A stretch of 64,000 nucleotides of DNA from Pseudoalteromonas sp. T1lg23B (GCF_002964665.1 NZ_PQBZ01000034.1:682429-746428), one strand, 5' to 3'; shown: positions 53,107 through 63,397, counted from the stretch's first letter. The notes: generated by a model from the letters alone, not told the origin. A program made the numbers and translations.

Positions 53107-53865
53107 TTAGAGTTTAACGTCCTTTTTAATTGCGCTTACACCTTCGTCAGAAATAGAGCACACTAATAAACTTGGCATCTTGGTGTTCGTGCACGCCAAC
53201 ATTCGTCCCGTCTCATCCCATATAGCGTTCTTCCCTGCACAAGTCCATCCACCTGTAACGGAAATATGATTACTAAGCAGTACAGGAAACTGATTTGTTG
53301 TAGCTATCTGCGCTAAAAGTTTGCTGTCTGGCATATAGCCCGCTTGAGAGATTAGCGCACTCACAAGATATACATCGGCGTTTGCTTTTGCCGCGTTTTG
53401 ACTGTGTTCAGGCGCACAAAAATCAGCGCAGACGGCCAAAGCTATGCGATATTGCTTGCAATTAAACACATAGTCTATAGAACCTGCACTGCAATAGCGC
53501 TCTTCACCAGAGTGTAAAAACTGTTTCGAATAAAACTCAACGTCACCATTTGCAAAACAAATCACCGCACCAATAGTCGGTTTTTCTGATGACTGACTAC
53601 TTAACGGACAGCCAGCAATCACCATAATATTATTTGCCATTGCCGCCTGTGATAGCCCCTTGAAATTTTCCGCCTCTGGCTCAACAGCCAACGTATTCAA
53701 CAATTCCAATTCATAACCACTAAGCGATAACTCAGGAAAAGCGACAATATCGCACCCGAGCTCTGATGCCTGCGCTATCATGGCCATGTGAGTCTTTAAA
53801 TTTTCGGTGACATCACCTTTTACAACCGGCGACTGTGCCAAGCCAATCACAATCTGCTCACTCAC
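53107..53865 (-). CDS. Carbon-nitrogen hydrolase (nitrilase family)
   Basis: A 252-residue cytosolic nitrilase-superfamily amidase. The catalytic triad is visible as Glu in FPELSLSGYE (residue 45 from the chosen start), Lys in YSKQFLHSGEE (114) and Cys in LAVCADFCAPE (146). The GTG at 53865 is preferred, because AGGAG lies six bases before it; the ATG at 53883 has no binding site. The substrate cannot be read from the sequence. It stands alone next to ruvC and begins the accessory stretch before aspS. Confidence 0.82.
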   Translation of the reverse strand: MSEQIVIGLAQSPVVKGDVTENLKTHMAMIAQASELGCDIVAFPELSLSGYELELLNTLAVEPEAENFKGLSQAAMANNIMVIAGCPLSSQSSEKPTIGAVICFANGDVEFYSKQFLHSGEERYCSAGSIDYVFNCKQYRIALAVCADFCAPEHSQNAAKANADVYLVSALISQAGYMPDSKLLAQIATTNQFPVLLSNHISVTGGWTCAGKNAIWDETGRMLACTNTKMPSLLVCSISDEGVSAIKKDVKL

Positions 53866-53929
53866 TTCAACTCCTAAAAACATTCTTAAACAGCTGTGAG
53901 CCTAGAACTGCTCGCTGTAAACCTTAAAA

Positions 53930-54397
53930 CTAGGGTGTTAATCTCTTAGACATGACTTGCACATCTACGCCGCAATAAGTCACGCGCTCCAAGCTTTGCC
54001 ATCCCACGCGCCTATACAGGCCCCCCTCTAGCGCTTCTGTTTGCAAAAATAACTCTTTGATACCAAATGATTTTGCTACTTGTTCAACACTATCAACCAA
54101 GGCTGTAGCCACTGCTTGCCCGCGCCATTTGGGTGCCACAAACACCCCTCCGAGCCAATGCTCTCTGTCTGGGTAAATAGACATTTCTCGGTACTTAAGC
54201 TGCGCAACACCAATCATTTGTTCGCCTTCCAAAGCAACAACGATAAGTGGCATACAGTCACGATTGAGGTACTCATCGAGTTGTTGCTCAAATAACGCTA
54301 TTGATGCATTGTCGATAATATCTCCCCATTGCTCAAAATACCATTTGGCCACCAGCGGCTTCAGCTCTACCTTGTCAGCTAAAAATAAAATATCCAC
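53930..54397 (-). CDS. GNAT acetyltransferase
   Basis: A 155-residue GNAT-fold acetyltransferase. The acetyl-CoA loop reads KWRGQAVATALV near 89-100, after GGVFVAPKWRG, and is followed by the beta5 strand KELFLQTEALEGGLYRRVGW. It acetylates an unknown small molecule or protein. The start has AACAACAAC without a strong site. One of three GNAT genes between ruvC and aspS. Confidence 0.82.
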   Translation of the reverse strand: MDILFLADKVELKPLVAKWYFEQWGDIIDNASIALFEQQLDEYLNRDCMPLIVVALEGEQMIGVAQLKYREMSIYPDREHWLGGVFVAPKWRGQAVATALVDSVEQVAKSFGIKELFLQTEALEGGLYRRVGWQSLERVTYCGVDVQVMSKRLTP

Positions 54398-54480
54398 GTT
54401 GTTGTTCCTTGTCGTTTTGGACTTTCAATGTTTTGAGGTGAAAACCACATCTGGTGATTTTCACCTTTTATCAGTGATAC

Positions 54481-55053
54481 TTAACCCCCATGAGATGCAA
54501 AATTGCTCACATCTTGCAGCCAAGTATTACGCTGCGCTTCATCTGCCACTATCACCCCACCAAACAAATTTACCGCAGCTTTTTCAATACCGCAAAATTG
54601 CAATGTAAATAAATCTAGTTGTTCTAATACAGGCTTGGCCTGCACCTGCATGAAGTCGCTCGGTGCATCCATAGTTAAAATTATACGGGCTGACTTACCA
54701 CAAAGATGTGGAGTCGGTAATGGATTAGCTTGCTCATAGCTAAACGCAAACCCAGGTAAAAAGGTCCTATCAAATAGTCCTTTGAGTTTTGCTGGTAAAC
54801 CGCCCCACCAAATTGGTGAGACGATTACGATATGTTCAGCCCATAATAGCGCTTGCTGAAACTGCACCAAAGCAGGCTCTAGAAACTGCTTTTGATCATA
54901 CCCTGCTACTAGGTTGGGATTAAACTCCATAGTGGATAGATCAAAGCGTCGTACTTGTGCATACTCTGTTGCCGCTATTTCGTAACGGTCGCTCAACTGC
55001 TTTGAAAAGCTCTTTTCTTTTGGGTTACCATTTAGCAATAATATATGTTTCAT
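54481..55053 (-). CDS. NAD(P)H-dependent flavodoxin-fold oxidoreductase
   Basis: A 190-residue flavoprotein of the NAD(P)H dehydrogenase (quinone)/KefF-MdaB superfamily. The N-terminal NGNPKEKSFSKQL at 8-20 is the FMN phosphate loop, and VSPIWWGGLPAKLKGLFDRTF near 79-99 is the family hallmark. It should reduce quinones or similar compounds in the cytoplasm. It is 37 bp after a MerR-type regulator on the same strand, so it is probably its target. Confidence 0.85.
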   Translation of the reverse strand: MKHILLLNGNPKEKSFSKQLSDRYEIAATEYAQVRRFDLSTMEFNPNLVAGYDQKQFLEPALVQFQQALLWAEHIVIVSPIWWGGLPAKLKGLFDRTFLPGFAFSYEQANPLPTPHLCGKSARIILTMDAPSDFMQVQAKPVLEQLDLFTLQFCGIEKAAVNLFGGVIVADEAQRNTWLQDVSNFASHGG

Positions 55054-55090
55054 CGTTACTCTCTATTTAGATTAGAAAACGATGCTGAGT

Positions 55091-55468
55091 TTAAGCTCTC
55101 CCCTTAACGGCAGAGTCAAGTACTTTTGGACATGACTCTATGGCACTAATACATTGACTCACCTTAGCGATATTATTGCTAATACGTAGCACTTGCTCTT
55201 GCATCTCTATTTTTAGCTGTTGTAAAAATAGATTGATCCGTTCCCAGTCTACTTGATCATTTTGATAGACAATCACGCCTTTTAATTTCGCCAACGTCAC
55301 ACCAAGCTCCTTGGCTTCTCGGATCAGCTTTAATACTTCCACATCGCTTGCCGTATATACACGATACCGCCCTTGTCTTAAGGGCTTTTTGATAAGGCCC
55401 TTTTGCTCGTAAAAGCGGATAGCTTTTACCGACAAGCCTGTTTGCCTTGCTACTTCACCAATAAACAC
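55091..55468 (-). CDS. MerR-family regulator
   Basis: A 125-residue MerR-type protein. The winged HTH is at 2-70 (FIGEVARQTGLSVKAIRFYEQ KGL then YRVYTASDVEVLKLI), followed by a dimerising coiled coil and two C-terminal cysteines region (QCISAIESCP) that may bind metal or sense redox. It leads into the flavodoxin-fold reductase gene as a two-gene operon. Confidence 0.88.
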   Translation of the reverse strand: MFIGEVARQTGLSVKAIRFYEQKGLIKKPLRQGRYRVYTASDVEVLKLIREAKELGVTLAKLKGVIVYQNDQVDWERINLFLQQLKIEMQEQVLRISNNIAKVSQCISAIESCPKVLDSAVKGRA

Positions 55469-55501
55469 TACTTATCCTTCGCGACGTCTAAAATAACCGC
55501 G

Positions 55502-55960
55502 TTATTCACTAAAATTGTTAATATTGATTTCCATGGGCTGATATACCAACCCCTCAGATACTGCAATATCGCCGACACTAATAAAACCATACCGCTCATA
55601 TGCCGACACAGAAGTCGTGGATGCGTGGACCGTAAGCTTAGTATTTGACGCGCCACGTTTGAGTGAAGACAGCAACCTGCGACCGACCCCTTGTTTTTGG
55701 TATTCTGGTGCCACAAACAGCATAGCGATATGCTGACCTTGCTTAAGTTCTACGTAGCCTGCCACACGGCCATTAATGACGGCAACCAACATTAAGTTAT
55801 CCTGCGCCATGCGCTCAGAAAGCGCTGTACCACTGGCTATTCGTTTAAATGTCACAATTCCTTGTTCAGATAAAGTGTCAGCCACTGAATTCATAAATGA
55901 TGACATACATACTTTACTGACTTCATCGCAATCATCGTGTGAAAGTTCCCTTATAACCAT
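55502..55960 (-). CDS. GNAT acetyltransferase
   Basis: A 152-residue GNAT-fold enzyme. The acetyl-CoA loop is PEYQKQGVGRRLLSSL near 88-103, and the C-terminal HASTTSVSAYERYGFISVG is the usual end of the fold. The start MVIRELSHDDCDEVSKVC is typical of the YafP-like group. The substrate is unknown. It is read separately from MerR, which begins 33 bp further on. Confidence 0.82.
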   Translation of the reverse strand: MVIRELSHDDCDEVSKVCMSSFMNSVADTLSEQGIVTFKRIASGTALSERMAQDNLMLVAVINGRVAGYVELKQGQHIAMLFVAPEYQKQGVGRRLLSSLKRGASNTKLTVHASTTSVSAYERYGFISVGDIAVSEGLVYQPMEININNFSE

Positions 55961-56067
55961 TAAAGTTACCCATTATTTCAACTGTTATAGATGTGACTTT
56001 TTGCGCTCGCAGAGAATGCTCAAACATAGACTCTGCGGTGTAACTGGCCTAAAAATGTAAGCACTGT

Positions 56068-56535
56068 TTAAGCAATCACATGTTTCATTTTATGACCACC
56101 GGTTACTTCAAACCCATTAGATTTGTAAAACTCTACCGTGCCTTTGTACTGTGGTAACGGTGGTGTGCACAACTCTAACCTCTTCCATCCCTGTTGCTTG
56201 GCAAGTTTTACAACCGACTTTAACAACTCCTGTCCAATACCCTTAGAGCGATACTCTGGCATCACATAAAATTCTTGAATAATACCGAATTGACCTTCTG
56301 CGTACAGCGAATAGCTTTGGCATACCGATGCAAAGCCAACAATCTGGTCAGCATCAAAGGCTGCCATCACCTGATAAATACCGTTGGAAACATAGTTTTT
56401 GCATAGATCAATCGCAAGCGGCACATCTACGCTGAAGTGCTTTGTGCCTGTTCGTTCAGTAATTTCATTGGTAAGACAAACTGCAAGCATCGCAATTTGT
56501 TCAGATTTGGTTGAGTCAATAGTTTGGTATTTCAT
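56068..56535 (-). CDS. GNAT acetyltransferase
   Basis: A 155-residue GNAT-fold enzyme. The acetyl-CoA loop is PEYRSKGIGQELLKSVV near 94-110, followed by RLELCTPPLPQYKGTVEFYKSNGFEVTGG. An AGGAGAG site precedes the ATG. The substrate is unknown. It is the third GNAT gene of the stretch between ruvC and aspS. Confidence 0.82.
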   Translation of the reverse strand: MKYQTIDSTKSEQIAMLAVCLTNEITERTGTKHFSVDVPLAIDLCKNYVSNGIYQVMAAFDADQIVGFASVCQSYSLYAEGQFGIIQEFYVMPEYRSKGIGQELLKSVVKLAKQQGWKRLELCTPPLPQYKGTVEFYKSNGFEVTGGHKMKHVIA

Positions 56536-56734
56536 GCGCTCTCTCCTTGTACGCTTATAGAATGTGAAGGCAAAACGTCACCACGCTAAGTCATAACTTG
56601 ATAACACTTTTCTTATAACAAATATTAATAATGAATTGATGACTAATACAAGTAATATCTAGCAATAAAACAGAACCTTATTTAGGAACATATGTAAACA
56701 GTTATTTGTCGTAGGAACCTTGCACAACACAAAT

Positions 56735-56763
56735 AAAAAAGGCGACCTAAAGGCCGCCTTTTT
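56735..56763 (-). terminator. Intrinsic terminator upstream of the GNAT gene, after aspS
   Basis: On the minus strand AAGGCG-GCC-TTTA-GGT-CGCCTT with one inner mismatch, followed by six Us, 16 bp after the aspS stop. Confidence 0.82.
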
Positions 56764-56778
56764 CAACAATCGCAATAA

Positions 56779-58554
56779 TTATTCACTGTCAATTTTTGCT
56801 TGTTCCACACTAATGGCTAGCTCTTTAAGAGCATCAGGGTTAGCCACGCTCGGCGCGTTAGTCATTAAACAAGACGCCTGAGTTGTTTTCGGGAAGGCGA
56901 TAACATCACGAATATTATCAGTACCACATAATAACATGACTAAACGGTCTAAGCCGAACGCTAAACCAGCATGTGGAGGCGTGCCGTACTTCAATGCATC
57001 CAGTAAGAACCCAAATTTGTCTTGCTGCTCTTGCTCGTTAATGCCCAAAATTCTAAACGCAGCCTGTTGCATCTCATTGTTATGAATACGCACCGAACCG
57101 CCGCCAACTTCATAACCATTTAACACCATATCGTATGCGTCAGATATTGCACCTGCTGGGTTTGCTTCCAGTTCTGCTCCTGAAATATCTTTCGGCGCAG
57201 TGAATGGGTGGTGTACCGCGTGTAACGTGCCTTCGTCATCTTCTTCAAACATTGGGAAGTCAACAACCCAAAGCGGTGCCCACTTGTTCAAGTCTGTTAG
57301 TTCAAGATCAAGACCCACTTTCAAACGTAAAGCGCCCATTGCTTCATTAACAACATTTCGCTTGTCAGCTCCAAACAGAATGATGTCGCCTGTTTGTGCG
57401 TTGGTACGCGTAAGTAATGCTTTGATCACGTCTTCATTTAAGAACTTAGCAATTGGTGATTGCACACCTTCTACACCAGCGGCAAGATCATTAACCTTCA
57501 TCCATGCCAAGCCTTTAGCACCGTATATACCAACAAACTTGGTATATTCATCAATTTGCTTACGTGATAACGATGCACCACCTGGAACAGTCAACACTGC
57601 AACGCGACCTTTCTCGTCATTTGCAGGGCCAGATAGTACTTTAAATTCAACATCTTTCACTAAATCAGCAACGTCAACCAATTCCATCGGGTTACGTAAG
57701 TCTGGCTTGTCTGAACCAAAGCGACGCATCGCTTCGCTGTACGCCATAACTGGGAATTCACCCAAGTCGACACTTAACAACTCTTGCCACATTTCACGAA
57801 TTAGCTTTTCAGTCACTCCGCGCACTTGATCAGACGTCATGAACGAGGTTTCAATATCGATTTGCGTAAATTCTGGTTGACGGTCTGCACGTAAGTCTTC
57901 GTCACGGAAACACTTAACGATTTGGTAATAACGGTCAAAACCCGACATCATCAACAATTGCTTGAATAATTGTGGAGACTGAGGCAAAGCATAAAAACTA
58001 CCTTTGTGTACTCGACTTGGCACTAAATAATCGCGCGCGCCTTCTGGAGTAGCTTTGGTCAGTACTGGTGTTTCAATATCTAAAAAGTCATTGTTGTCCA
58101 AGAAACGACGTACAAAGCTACTGGCTTTTGCACGTAATTTAATACGGTCACTCATTTCCAAGCGGCGCAAGTCAAGATAACGATACTTTAAGCGACGCTC
58201 TTCAGAGTTTTGCTGATTAAAGTCCAGCGGTAACGGTTCAGAGCGGTTAACAATGGTCAACGCCGTGCCTAAGATCTCAACCTCGCCTGTAGCCATATCT
58301 TTATTTATCTGGCTATCAGGACGAGCGCGAACAGTACCTTTAACTTGCACACAGAACTCTTGACGCAACGTGTTTGCTGTATCCATTAACCCTTCAACTT
58401 CCGGGTCAAAAACGATTTGCACCAACCCTTCACGGTCGCGCAGGTCGATAAAAATCAAGCCACCTAGGTCGCGGCGTTTATTGATCCAACCGCATAGTTC
58501 TACTTCTTGTCCAACATGGCTTTTGTTTAAATTTCCGCAGTATATAGAGCGCAT
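56779..58554 (-). CDS. aspS: Aspartyl-tRNA synthetase
   Basis: A 591-residue class II synthetase of the bacterial type. The N-terminal anticodon-binding OB fold ([22 protein letters not shown]) is followed by the catalytic core with motif 2 ([19 protein letters not shown]) and motif 3 ([17 protein letters not shown]), and by the bacterial GAD insertion in between. It charges tRNA-Asp. It is monocistronic here with its own terminator. Confidence 0.98.
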   Translation of the reverse strand: MRSIYCGNLNKSHVGQEVELCGWINKRRDLGGLIFIDLRDREGLVQIVFDPEVEGLMDTANTLRQEFCVQVKGTVRARPDSQINKDMATGEVEILGTALTIVNRSEPLPLDFNQQNSEERRLKYRYLDLRRLEMSDRIKLRAKASSFVRRFLDNNDFLDIETPVLTKATPEGARDYLVPSRVHKGSFYALPQSPQLFKQLLMMSGFDRYYQIVKCFRDEDLRADRQPEFTQIDIETSFMTSDQVRGVTEKLIREMWQELLSVDLGEFPVMAYSEAMRRFGSDKPDLRNPMELVDVADLVKDVEFKVLSGPANDEKGRVAVLTVPGGASLSRKQIDEYTKFVGIYGAKGLAWMKVNDLAAGVEGVQSPIAKFLNEDVIKALLTRTNAQTGDIILFGADKRNVVNEAMGALRLKVGLDLELTDLNKWAPLWVVDFPMFEEDDEGTLHAVHHPFTAPKDISGAELEANPAGAISDAYDMVLNGYEVGGGSVRIHNNEMQQAAFRILGINEQEQQDKFGFLLDALKYGTPPHAGLAFGLDRLVMLLCGTDNIRDVIAFPKTTQASCLMTNAPSVANPDALKELAISVEQAKIDSE

Positions 58555-58725
58555 AGTATTCCTGTGTCTCAGTTACACAAGGCTGGTAACTGGCATTAAT
58601 ATGAAAAATTATCGGCGATTATATAAAATTCCTTGTCTGAATGTCATCCTAGATCCGATTTAGTTTCTAAAATTCGCCATCTTTATTACACTGTCACCAT
58701 CAACAAACACATTAAACTCGATAAC

Positions 58726-59574
58726 ATGCTATACCTTGGCTGCCCACAGTGGAGTGCTTCTCATTGGAAGGGTCGTTTTTTTTCTTCCCATTGCCAACAC
58801 AATCAGATGCTTCAAGAATATGCGCAAATTTTTAATTCTGTTGAAGGCAATACCAGCTTTTACGCTGACCCAAAACCCAGCTCAATCGCGAAATGGCGTA
58901 GTGATGTACCCGAAGATTTTAGATTTACCTTTAAAATTCCCAAGCGTATTTCTCATGAGTTGGCACTTCAAAATTGTCAGCGTGAACTCAAGCATTGGTT
59001 GACCTTGTTTGAACCAATTTTTGATAAAGTTGGACAGGTGATGCTACAACTGCCCCAGGCCTGTAGCCCGCAGTTTTTACCGCTCATCACCGCGTTTTGT
59101 GCTCAACTACCAAAGGCGCTGCCACTAGGTATTGAAATCCGTCATCTCGCATTTTTCGATAAAGCGGATAACGAACGCCGATTTAATCAGTTTTTGATTC
59201 AAAATCAATACAATAGAATTATGATGGATACGCGACCTTTGTTCAGTGAAGCCGCAACAACCCCAGCCATAGCTGACGCGCAAAGAAAAAAGCCGCGTGT
59301 ACCATTGCATGTTATCGCCACAAGTAACGCGCCGATTCTACGCTATGTTGGATGTTCTGACTTGCAAGCTAACCGTCAGTTTTACGCTCCTTGGCTTAAA
59401 AAAATTAATCACTGGTTAGATGAAGGCAAAACACCCTATGTGTTTTTTCATACTGCGGATAATTATGACGCGCCGCTGTTGGCCAAACAATTTATTGAAG
59501 ACCTTAAACGCCCAGATGTTAAGCTAGGCGTCTTTCCTGCTCAACAGCAACCACAGCAAACGAGTCTGTTGTAG
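58726..59574 (+). CDS. yecE: DUF72 family protein (YecE-like)
   Basis: A 282-residue TIM-barrel-like protein of the DUF72/YecE family. The ATG at 58726 (MLYLGCPQWSASHWKGRFF) is used; the frame is open further up but does not match the family. FNSVEGNTSFYADP near 38-51, FRFTFKIPKRISH near 67-79 and the late RYVGCSDL and PYVFFHTADNYDAPLLA segments are diagnostic. The function is unknown. In Escherichia coli yecE is also next to aspS and near cmoAB, which supports the name. Confidence 0.85.
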   Translation: MLYLGCPQWSASHWKGRFFSSHCQHNQMLQEYAQIFNSVEGNTSFYADPKPSSIAKWRSDVPEDFRFTFKIPKRISHELALQNCQRELKHWLTLFEPIFDKVGQVMLQLPQACSPQFLPLITAFCAQLPKALPLGIEIRHLAFFDKADNERRFNQFLIQNQYNRIMMDTRPLFSEAATTPAIADAQRKKPRVPLHVIATSNAPILRYVGCSDLQANRQFYAPWLKKINHWLDEGKTPYVFFHTADNYDAPLLAKQFIEDLKRPDVKLGVFPAQQQPQQTSLL

Positions 59575-59595
59575 ACGTTTATTGAGGAGTTATAG

Positions 59596-60009
59596 TCAGA
59601 CTTTGCCTCTGCTTGGCTCAAATCCTTCATATCTGGGGAGCGTAGCATCCAGGTCTTCCCAGTTTGCTTTACTGGTCACAAAATTATGTGATATTGGCCG
59701 CTCTTCAATGTCTGAGTCCAAAATTCCCAAACGTATTCTCAACTTACTGGGCAAATCAGCGTTGGAGCTAAATAAGGGACTTGCACAATGCACACAAAAA
59801 TGTCGCTTTCGCCCGGGCTTAAACTCGAAGTATTTGATGGCGTCTTGGCCGCTAATAACGTGCACTTCGTCACGGTTCACAAAGCCGTTTGTTGCAAACG
59901 CCGTACCTGTAGATTTCCGACATAATGAACAGTGACAATGAATGATGTCACTGATCTTCCCTGTAATGCGCAATTGGATTGTTCCGCACAAACAACTGGC
60001 TTTATACAT
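59596..60009 (-). CDS. GFA/CENP-V family zinc protein
   Basis: A 137-residue member of the GFA (glutathione-dependent formaldehyde-activating enzyme-like) family. Zinc-binding cysteines lie at C6 and C8 (SCLCGT), at C25, C27 and C30 (HCHCSLCRK) and in FCVHCASPL. The family name comes from a glutathione-linked formaldehyde activity; the role of this copy is not known. Divergent from the metallopeptidase gene and convergent with yecE. Confidence 0.85.
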   Translation of the reverse strand: MYKASCLCGTIQLRITGKISDIIHCHCSLCRKSTGTAFATNGFVNRDEVHVISGQDAIKYFEFKPGRKRHFCVHCASPLFSSNADLPSKLRIRLGILDSDIEERPISHNFVTSKANWEDLDATLPRYEGFEPSRGKV

Positions 60010-60054
60010 TGATTCTCCTTGCTATGATGCGTTTATTGCTCAATTGTGAGTATA

Positions 60055-60594
60055 ATGAGTCGCCGTAGTATGTACCAAAAACTAAGCCATATGAACTTTT
60101 CACATTACTTTTTTCATTACCCTGAACATATTCAAACTCAGGTTCAGCAACTTATTGCATCGGGCCAGATTGAGCCGTATTTTAAGAAAAAGTACCCAGA
60201 AGCACATCAACTACAAAGTGAAAAATCATTGTATGAGTTTACCAATACGCTCAAACAACGCTATTTAAAGAATGCGCCAAAACTAAACAGTGTAAGATAT
60301 AAAAAACAAAGTGACTTAGTAAAAAATGCTTTGGGAACCCATACATTTAAAAGCCATCAACACGGTGGAAAGTTAAAAGCAAAGCATGAAATTGCCATTG
60401 CAGAACAACTGAAAAACGCCCCAGAAGCATTGCTTAAGGTGTTAGTTGTACATGAGCTTGCACATTTTAAAGAGAAAGATCACAACAAAGCTTTCTATCA
60501 ACTTTGTTGTCATATGGAGCCTGAATATCACCAGCTTGAATTAGATTTACGGTTGTTTTTGGTGCTTCAACAGCTACAACTGAGCTTTTATTGA
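60055..60594 (+). CDS. YgjP-like zinc metallopeptidase
   Basis: A 179-residue protein. The zinc site HELAH at 133-137 with a third ligand H143 (HELAHFKEKDH) matches the YgjP/SprT-like or M48-type peptidase outline. The ATG at 60055 is chosen over a TTG at 60046. The N-terminal 120 residues are basic and helical. It has no signal peptide and so acts in the cytoplasm. The last 21 bases overlap the end of the convergent flippase gene. Confidence 0.75.
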   Translation: MSRRSMYQKLSHMNFSHYFFHYPEHIQTQVQQLIASGQIEPYFKKKYPEAHQLQSEKSLYEFTNTLKQRYLKNAPKLNSVRYKKQSDLVKNALGTHTFKSHQHGGKLKAKHEIAIAEQLKNAPEALLKVLVVHELAHFKEKDHNKAFYQLCCHMEPEYHQLELDLRLFLVLQQLQLSFY

Positions 60595-61848
60595 AGGCTT
60601 AAAAAGTCCAAACAGATGTTCAATACTATCAAGATAACCAAGCTTGATCACCAGCCAAGCGCGAAGCACCGCGCCAAGTACAAAGCCAAAGCAAAATGCC
60701 CATGCTATCCCTAACAAACCAAACTGAGCCTGACAATACCACGCTAGCAACACCGTGACCGCCGTTGCAAACAGTAATACCCATAGATTATACAGTGGCT
60801 CACCAATCAGGTTTATCACACTGCTGGCACATATTCTCAAGGGAGTGATCAACTGCGCCAGTAGTAATATTAACAATAACGTATGACCGGACTCCATTTC
60901 AGGCTCTTGGTAAAGTGCTAACAACGGGTAAGCCGCAACAGCAAGCACGAGCACAAAAACTAAGTTACATACCCAAAACAGTCGCATAACACGGGCTATT
61001 TCGAAGCTATCTATCTGTTTCTTTAGTAACATAGGCTTGAGTACCAAACCAAAAGCATTGGATAAGATGGCCATTAATCCTGCAATTACCACAGCAGGAT
61101 AAAACACGCTTACAGCTTTTGGGCCTAACCAATGATGTACGAGCAAGACATCGAGTTTCGCGACCAAAGCAACCCCCGCACCACTTGCAAGCAACCGCAA
61201 GGATGATTTGCACCAGTGCGCGGTTTGATAAGCTGGCTTGTCTTTTTCGAGCAATGGAAATATCAATACAAACTGCAAGATAACCACAATACTGATACTA
61301 GCTATCAATGCTTGACAGACCATTTCAAGTTGCAATGGCCCATGCTGAAAATACAAGTACGCGCAGCTTGCGGCCGTAAATATTTCGAACAATGATTGCT
61401 GTGTTAGCAAGCCACGTCGTTTCGCATCAAGTGCAATCAAAAAGCTGGCCTGACATTGCATAAGAGCACCAAGCGGGACGATAAAAAGCAAATATTCTAA
61501 ATGTTCATTGGCCAGCGCATGTGGAGAAAACAACGCATATCCAAACAACACAACAGCCACAAAAATGATCCCAAAACTCAATGCTACCGCAAAGTAAACC
61601 CGTTTTAATCCTTGTAATAGTGCATGTTGCTGGCTTTCATAAAGAGGGTGCGCAATGCGCATGAGTGATGACACAAAGCCCATACTGGCAGGTAATAGTA
61701 GCACTTCGCACAACGCCAGTAAGGCCGCAAACGTGCCAAAATGTTCGGCACCCATAAAACGAGCTAACAGCAAAGTCATGATAACTCTACTTATATGATT
61801 AAGCCCAGTAAAGGTGCCGAGTGATAAAACGTGTTTTAAAACGTCCAT
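60574..61848 (-). CDS. Oligosaccharide flippase-like membrane protein (Wzx/MOP)
   Basis: A 424-residue integral membrane protein with about 12 hydrophobic segments. The start GLNHISRVIMTLLLARFMGAEHFGTFA is typical of Wzx-type flippases of the MOP superfamily, which move lipid-linked sugars across the inner membrane. No glycosyltransferase genes are near it, which is unusual for a Wzx. The substrate is unknown. It converges with the YgjP-like gene. Confidence 0.78.
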   Translation of the reverse strand: MDVLKHVLSLGTFTGLNHISRVIMTLLLARFMGAEHFGTFAALLALCEVLLLPASMGFVSSLMRIAHPLYESQQHALLQGLKRVYFAVALSFGIIFVAVVLFGYALFSPHALANEHLEYLLFIVPLGALMQCQASFLIALDAKRRGLLTQQSLFEIFTAASCAYLYFQHGPLQLEMVCQALIASISIVVILQFVLIFPLLEKDKPAYQTAHWCKSSLRLLASGAGVALVAKLDVLLVHHWLGPKAVSVFYPAVVIAGLMAILSNAFGLVLKPMLLKKQIDSFEIARVMRLFWVCNLVFVLVLAVAAYPLLALYQEPEMESGHTLLLILLLAQLITPLRICASSVINLIGEPLYNLWVLLFATAVTVLLAWYCQAQFGLLGIAWAFCFGFVLGAVLRAWLVIKLGYLDSIEHLFGLFKPSIKAQL

Positions 61849-61863
61849 GTTGGGAAAATAATG

Positions 61864-62556
61864 CTAAAGACCTAGCTCCGACATAAAATCATCATCTGCT
61901 GCATCTGCTTCATCCGCAGCTTGCTTTTGACTCTTGTTCTGTTCTTCATTTTTCGAAGCCTGACGCTCAATGATCGTATCTGGGTCCACCGACTCTGCAA
62001 TATCAAAGTCATGCAGTTTAATGAACTCGGTTTTGTCCATCGCCAGCTCAAGATAGAAGATATTTTGATTTTGTGTAGTAAACGTGACTCGACGTGCCTG
62101 TGGGCGGTCCATCGTGGTGTCTACTGAAATCTGAACTTGCTTATTAATTGCCATCATCTTAGGCTGGTTTTGAGTAATTGAGGTGTGCAACTGCTCGCGC
62201 ACTTTACTGGTAAAGTCACCCACAATTTGGTTCATCAATTCGCCCATCACATTGGATACATCATCAGACAAGTGACTATTCGCTATCTCATCTTCTGGCA
62301 TACCCATATTGCGCATGTAGTCTTGATAGATTTCCATCGCAGCTTGTGCGGTAAAGTTGGTCACAACCAGACCAGTAAACCCGCCGTCAAACAATACAAA
62401 ACATCCAATATCTGGACGCATACAAGTACGGGTAATTTTTTGTACCATCGCTGAATATGCAATTTGATTACCACTTGCCGAAGAGAGGACCTCGGTCACA
62501 GAACGACACAAAGTCGATAATATGTCTTCAGTACTAACTACTTTATTTCTCGCCAT
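61864..62556 (-). CDS. DUF3334 family protein
   Basis: A 230-residue soluble protein of the DUF3334 family known from marine gammaproteobacteria. Residues about 10-165 have the alternating strand/helix pattern with GGFTGLVVTNF and DDVSNVMGELMNQIVGDFTSKV, close in outline to the CheX/CheC phosphatase fold; this likeness is a visual impression. The C-terminal 40 residues are acidic, Gln- and Ala-rich and probably disordered. It is 15 bp upstream of the flippase gene and may be cotranscribed. Confidence 0.78.
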   Translation of the reverse strand: MARNKVVSTEDILSTLCRSVTEVLSSASGNQIAYSAMVQKITRTCMRPDIGCFVLFDGGFTGLVVTNFTAQAAMEIYQDYMRNMGMPEDEIANSHLSDDVSNVMGELMNQIVGDFTSKVREQLHTSITQNQPKMMAINKQVQISVDTTMDRPQARRVTFTTQNQNIFYLELAMDKTEFIKLHDFDIAESVDPDTIIERQASKNEEQNKSQKQAADEADAADDDFMSELGL

Positions 62557-62671
62557 TATTTGTCTCTTTTTTACTTCTTATCATTAATAGTAGCCAAGCT
62601 ACTCAATTTATCACTGACTATCCAGCATAAAATGGTAAAATAGCACGATTATTTGGTAAGAGAGATAAAAT

Positions 62672-63397
62672 GTGACTGGCAAAGACAGTATTTATGCCAC
62701 TGAGCAACAGGTAAAAGATTTCAGCTTTGATGCCAATGTCGTTGAAGTTTTTCCGGACATGATTCAGCGCTCGGTTCCAGGCTACGCCACCATCGTAAGT
62801 ACCATGGGTAAACTCGCGGGGCAGTTCGCCCAGAGTAACTCTAATTTATATGATCTTGGCTGTTCTTTGGGTGCCGTAACGCTGAGTATGCGCCGAAACA
62901 TTGTAAAAGAAAACTGCCAGATCATCGCTGTGGACAACTCACAAGCCATGGTGGAGCGCTGCAAAATGCACCTCAGTGGCTTCAAATCAGATGTGCCGGT
63001 GGATGTACAACTGGGAGATATTAACGAGCTAGAAATTAGCCATGCCAGTGTTGTCGCGATGAACTTTACCCTACAGTTTATTCCACAAGATCAACGTTTG
63101 GCCGTTTTGCAAAATATTTACAATGGCCTTAAACCGGGTGGCATATTGTTGTTAAGTGAAAAAATCAAAGGTGAAAATGATGAGCAAGATAACCTGCTGA
63201 TCGATTTACATCATGACTTCAAACGTCACAACGGTTATTCGGAACTTGAGATTAGCCAAAAACGCACCGCAATTGAAAATGTCATGCGTCCTGATAATTT
63301 GAGCAAGCATTTAACTCGATTAAATGACATTGGTTTTAAACAAACACAAGTTTGGTATCAGTGTTTTAACTTTTGTTCAATGATAGCCATTAAATAA
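62672..63397 (+). CDS. cmoA: Carboxy-S-adenosyl-L-methionine synthase CmoA
   Basis: A 241-residue class I methyltransferase-fold enzyme that makes carboxy-SAM from prephenate and SAM, used by CmoB to modify wobble uridine 34 of tRNAs. The SAM motif [13 protein letters not shown] starts at 60; [13 protein letters not shown] and the [15 protein letters not shown] segment are family landmarks. The GTG at 62672 is the likely start, as the near ATG is followed at once by TGA. cmoB follows after 10 bp. Confidence 0.93.
   Translation: MTGKDSIYATEQQVKDFSFDANVVEVFPDMIQRSVPGYATIVSTMGKLAGQFAQSNSNLYDLGCSLGAVTLSMRRNIVKENCQIIAVDNSQAMVERCKMHLSGFKSDVPVDVQLGDINELEISHASVVAMNFTLQFIPQDQRLAVLQNIYNGLKPGGILLLSEKIKGENDEQDNLLIDLHHDFKRHNGYSELEISQKRTAIENVMRPDNLSKHLTRLNDIGFKQTQVWYQCFNFCSMIAIK

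Noticed and set aside
57200-57829. A 209-residue plus-strand frame inside aspS
   Set aside because: It is fully antisense to a highly conserved gene and shows low-complexity Ser/Thr-rich sequence.
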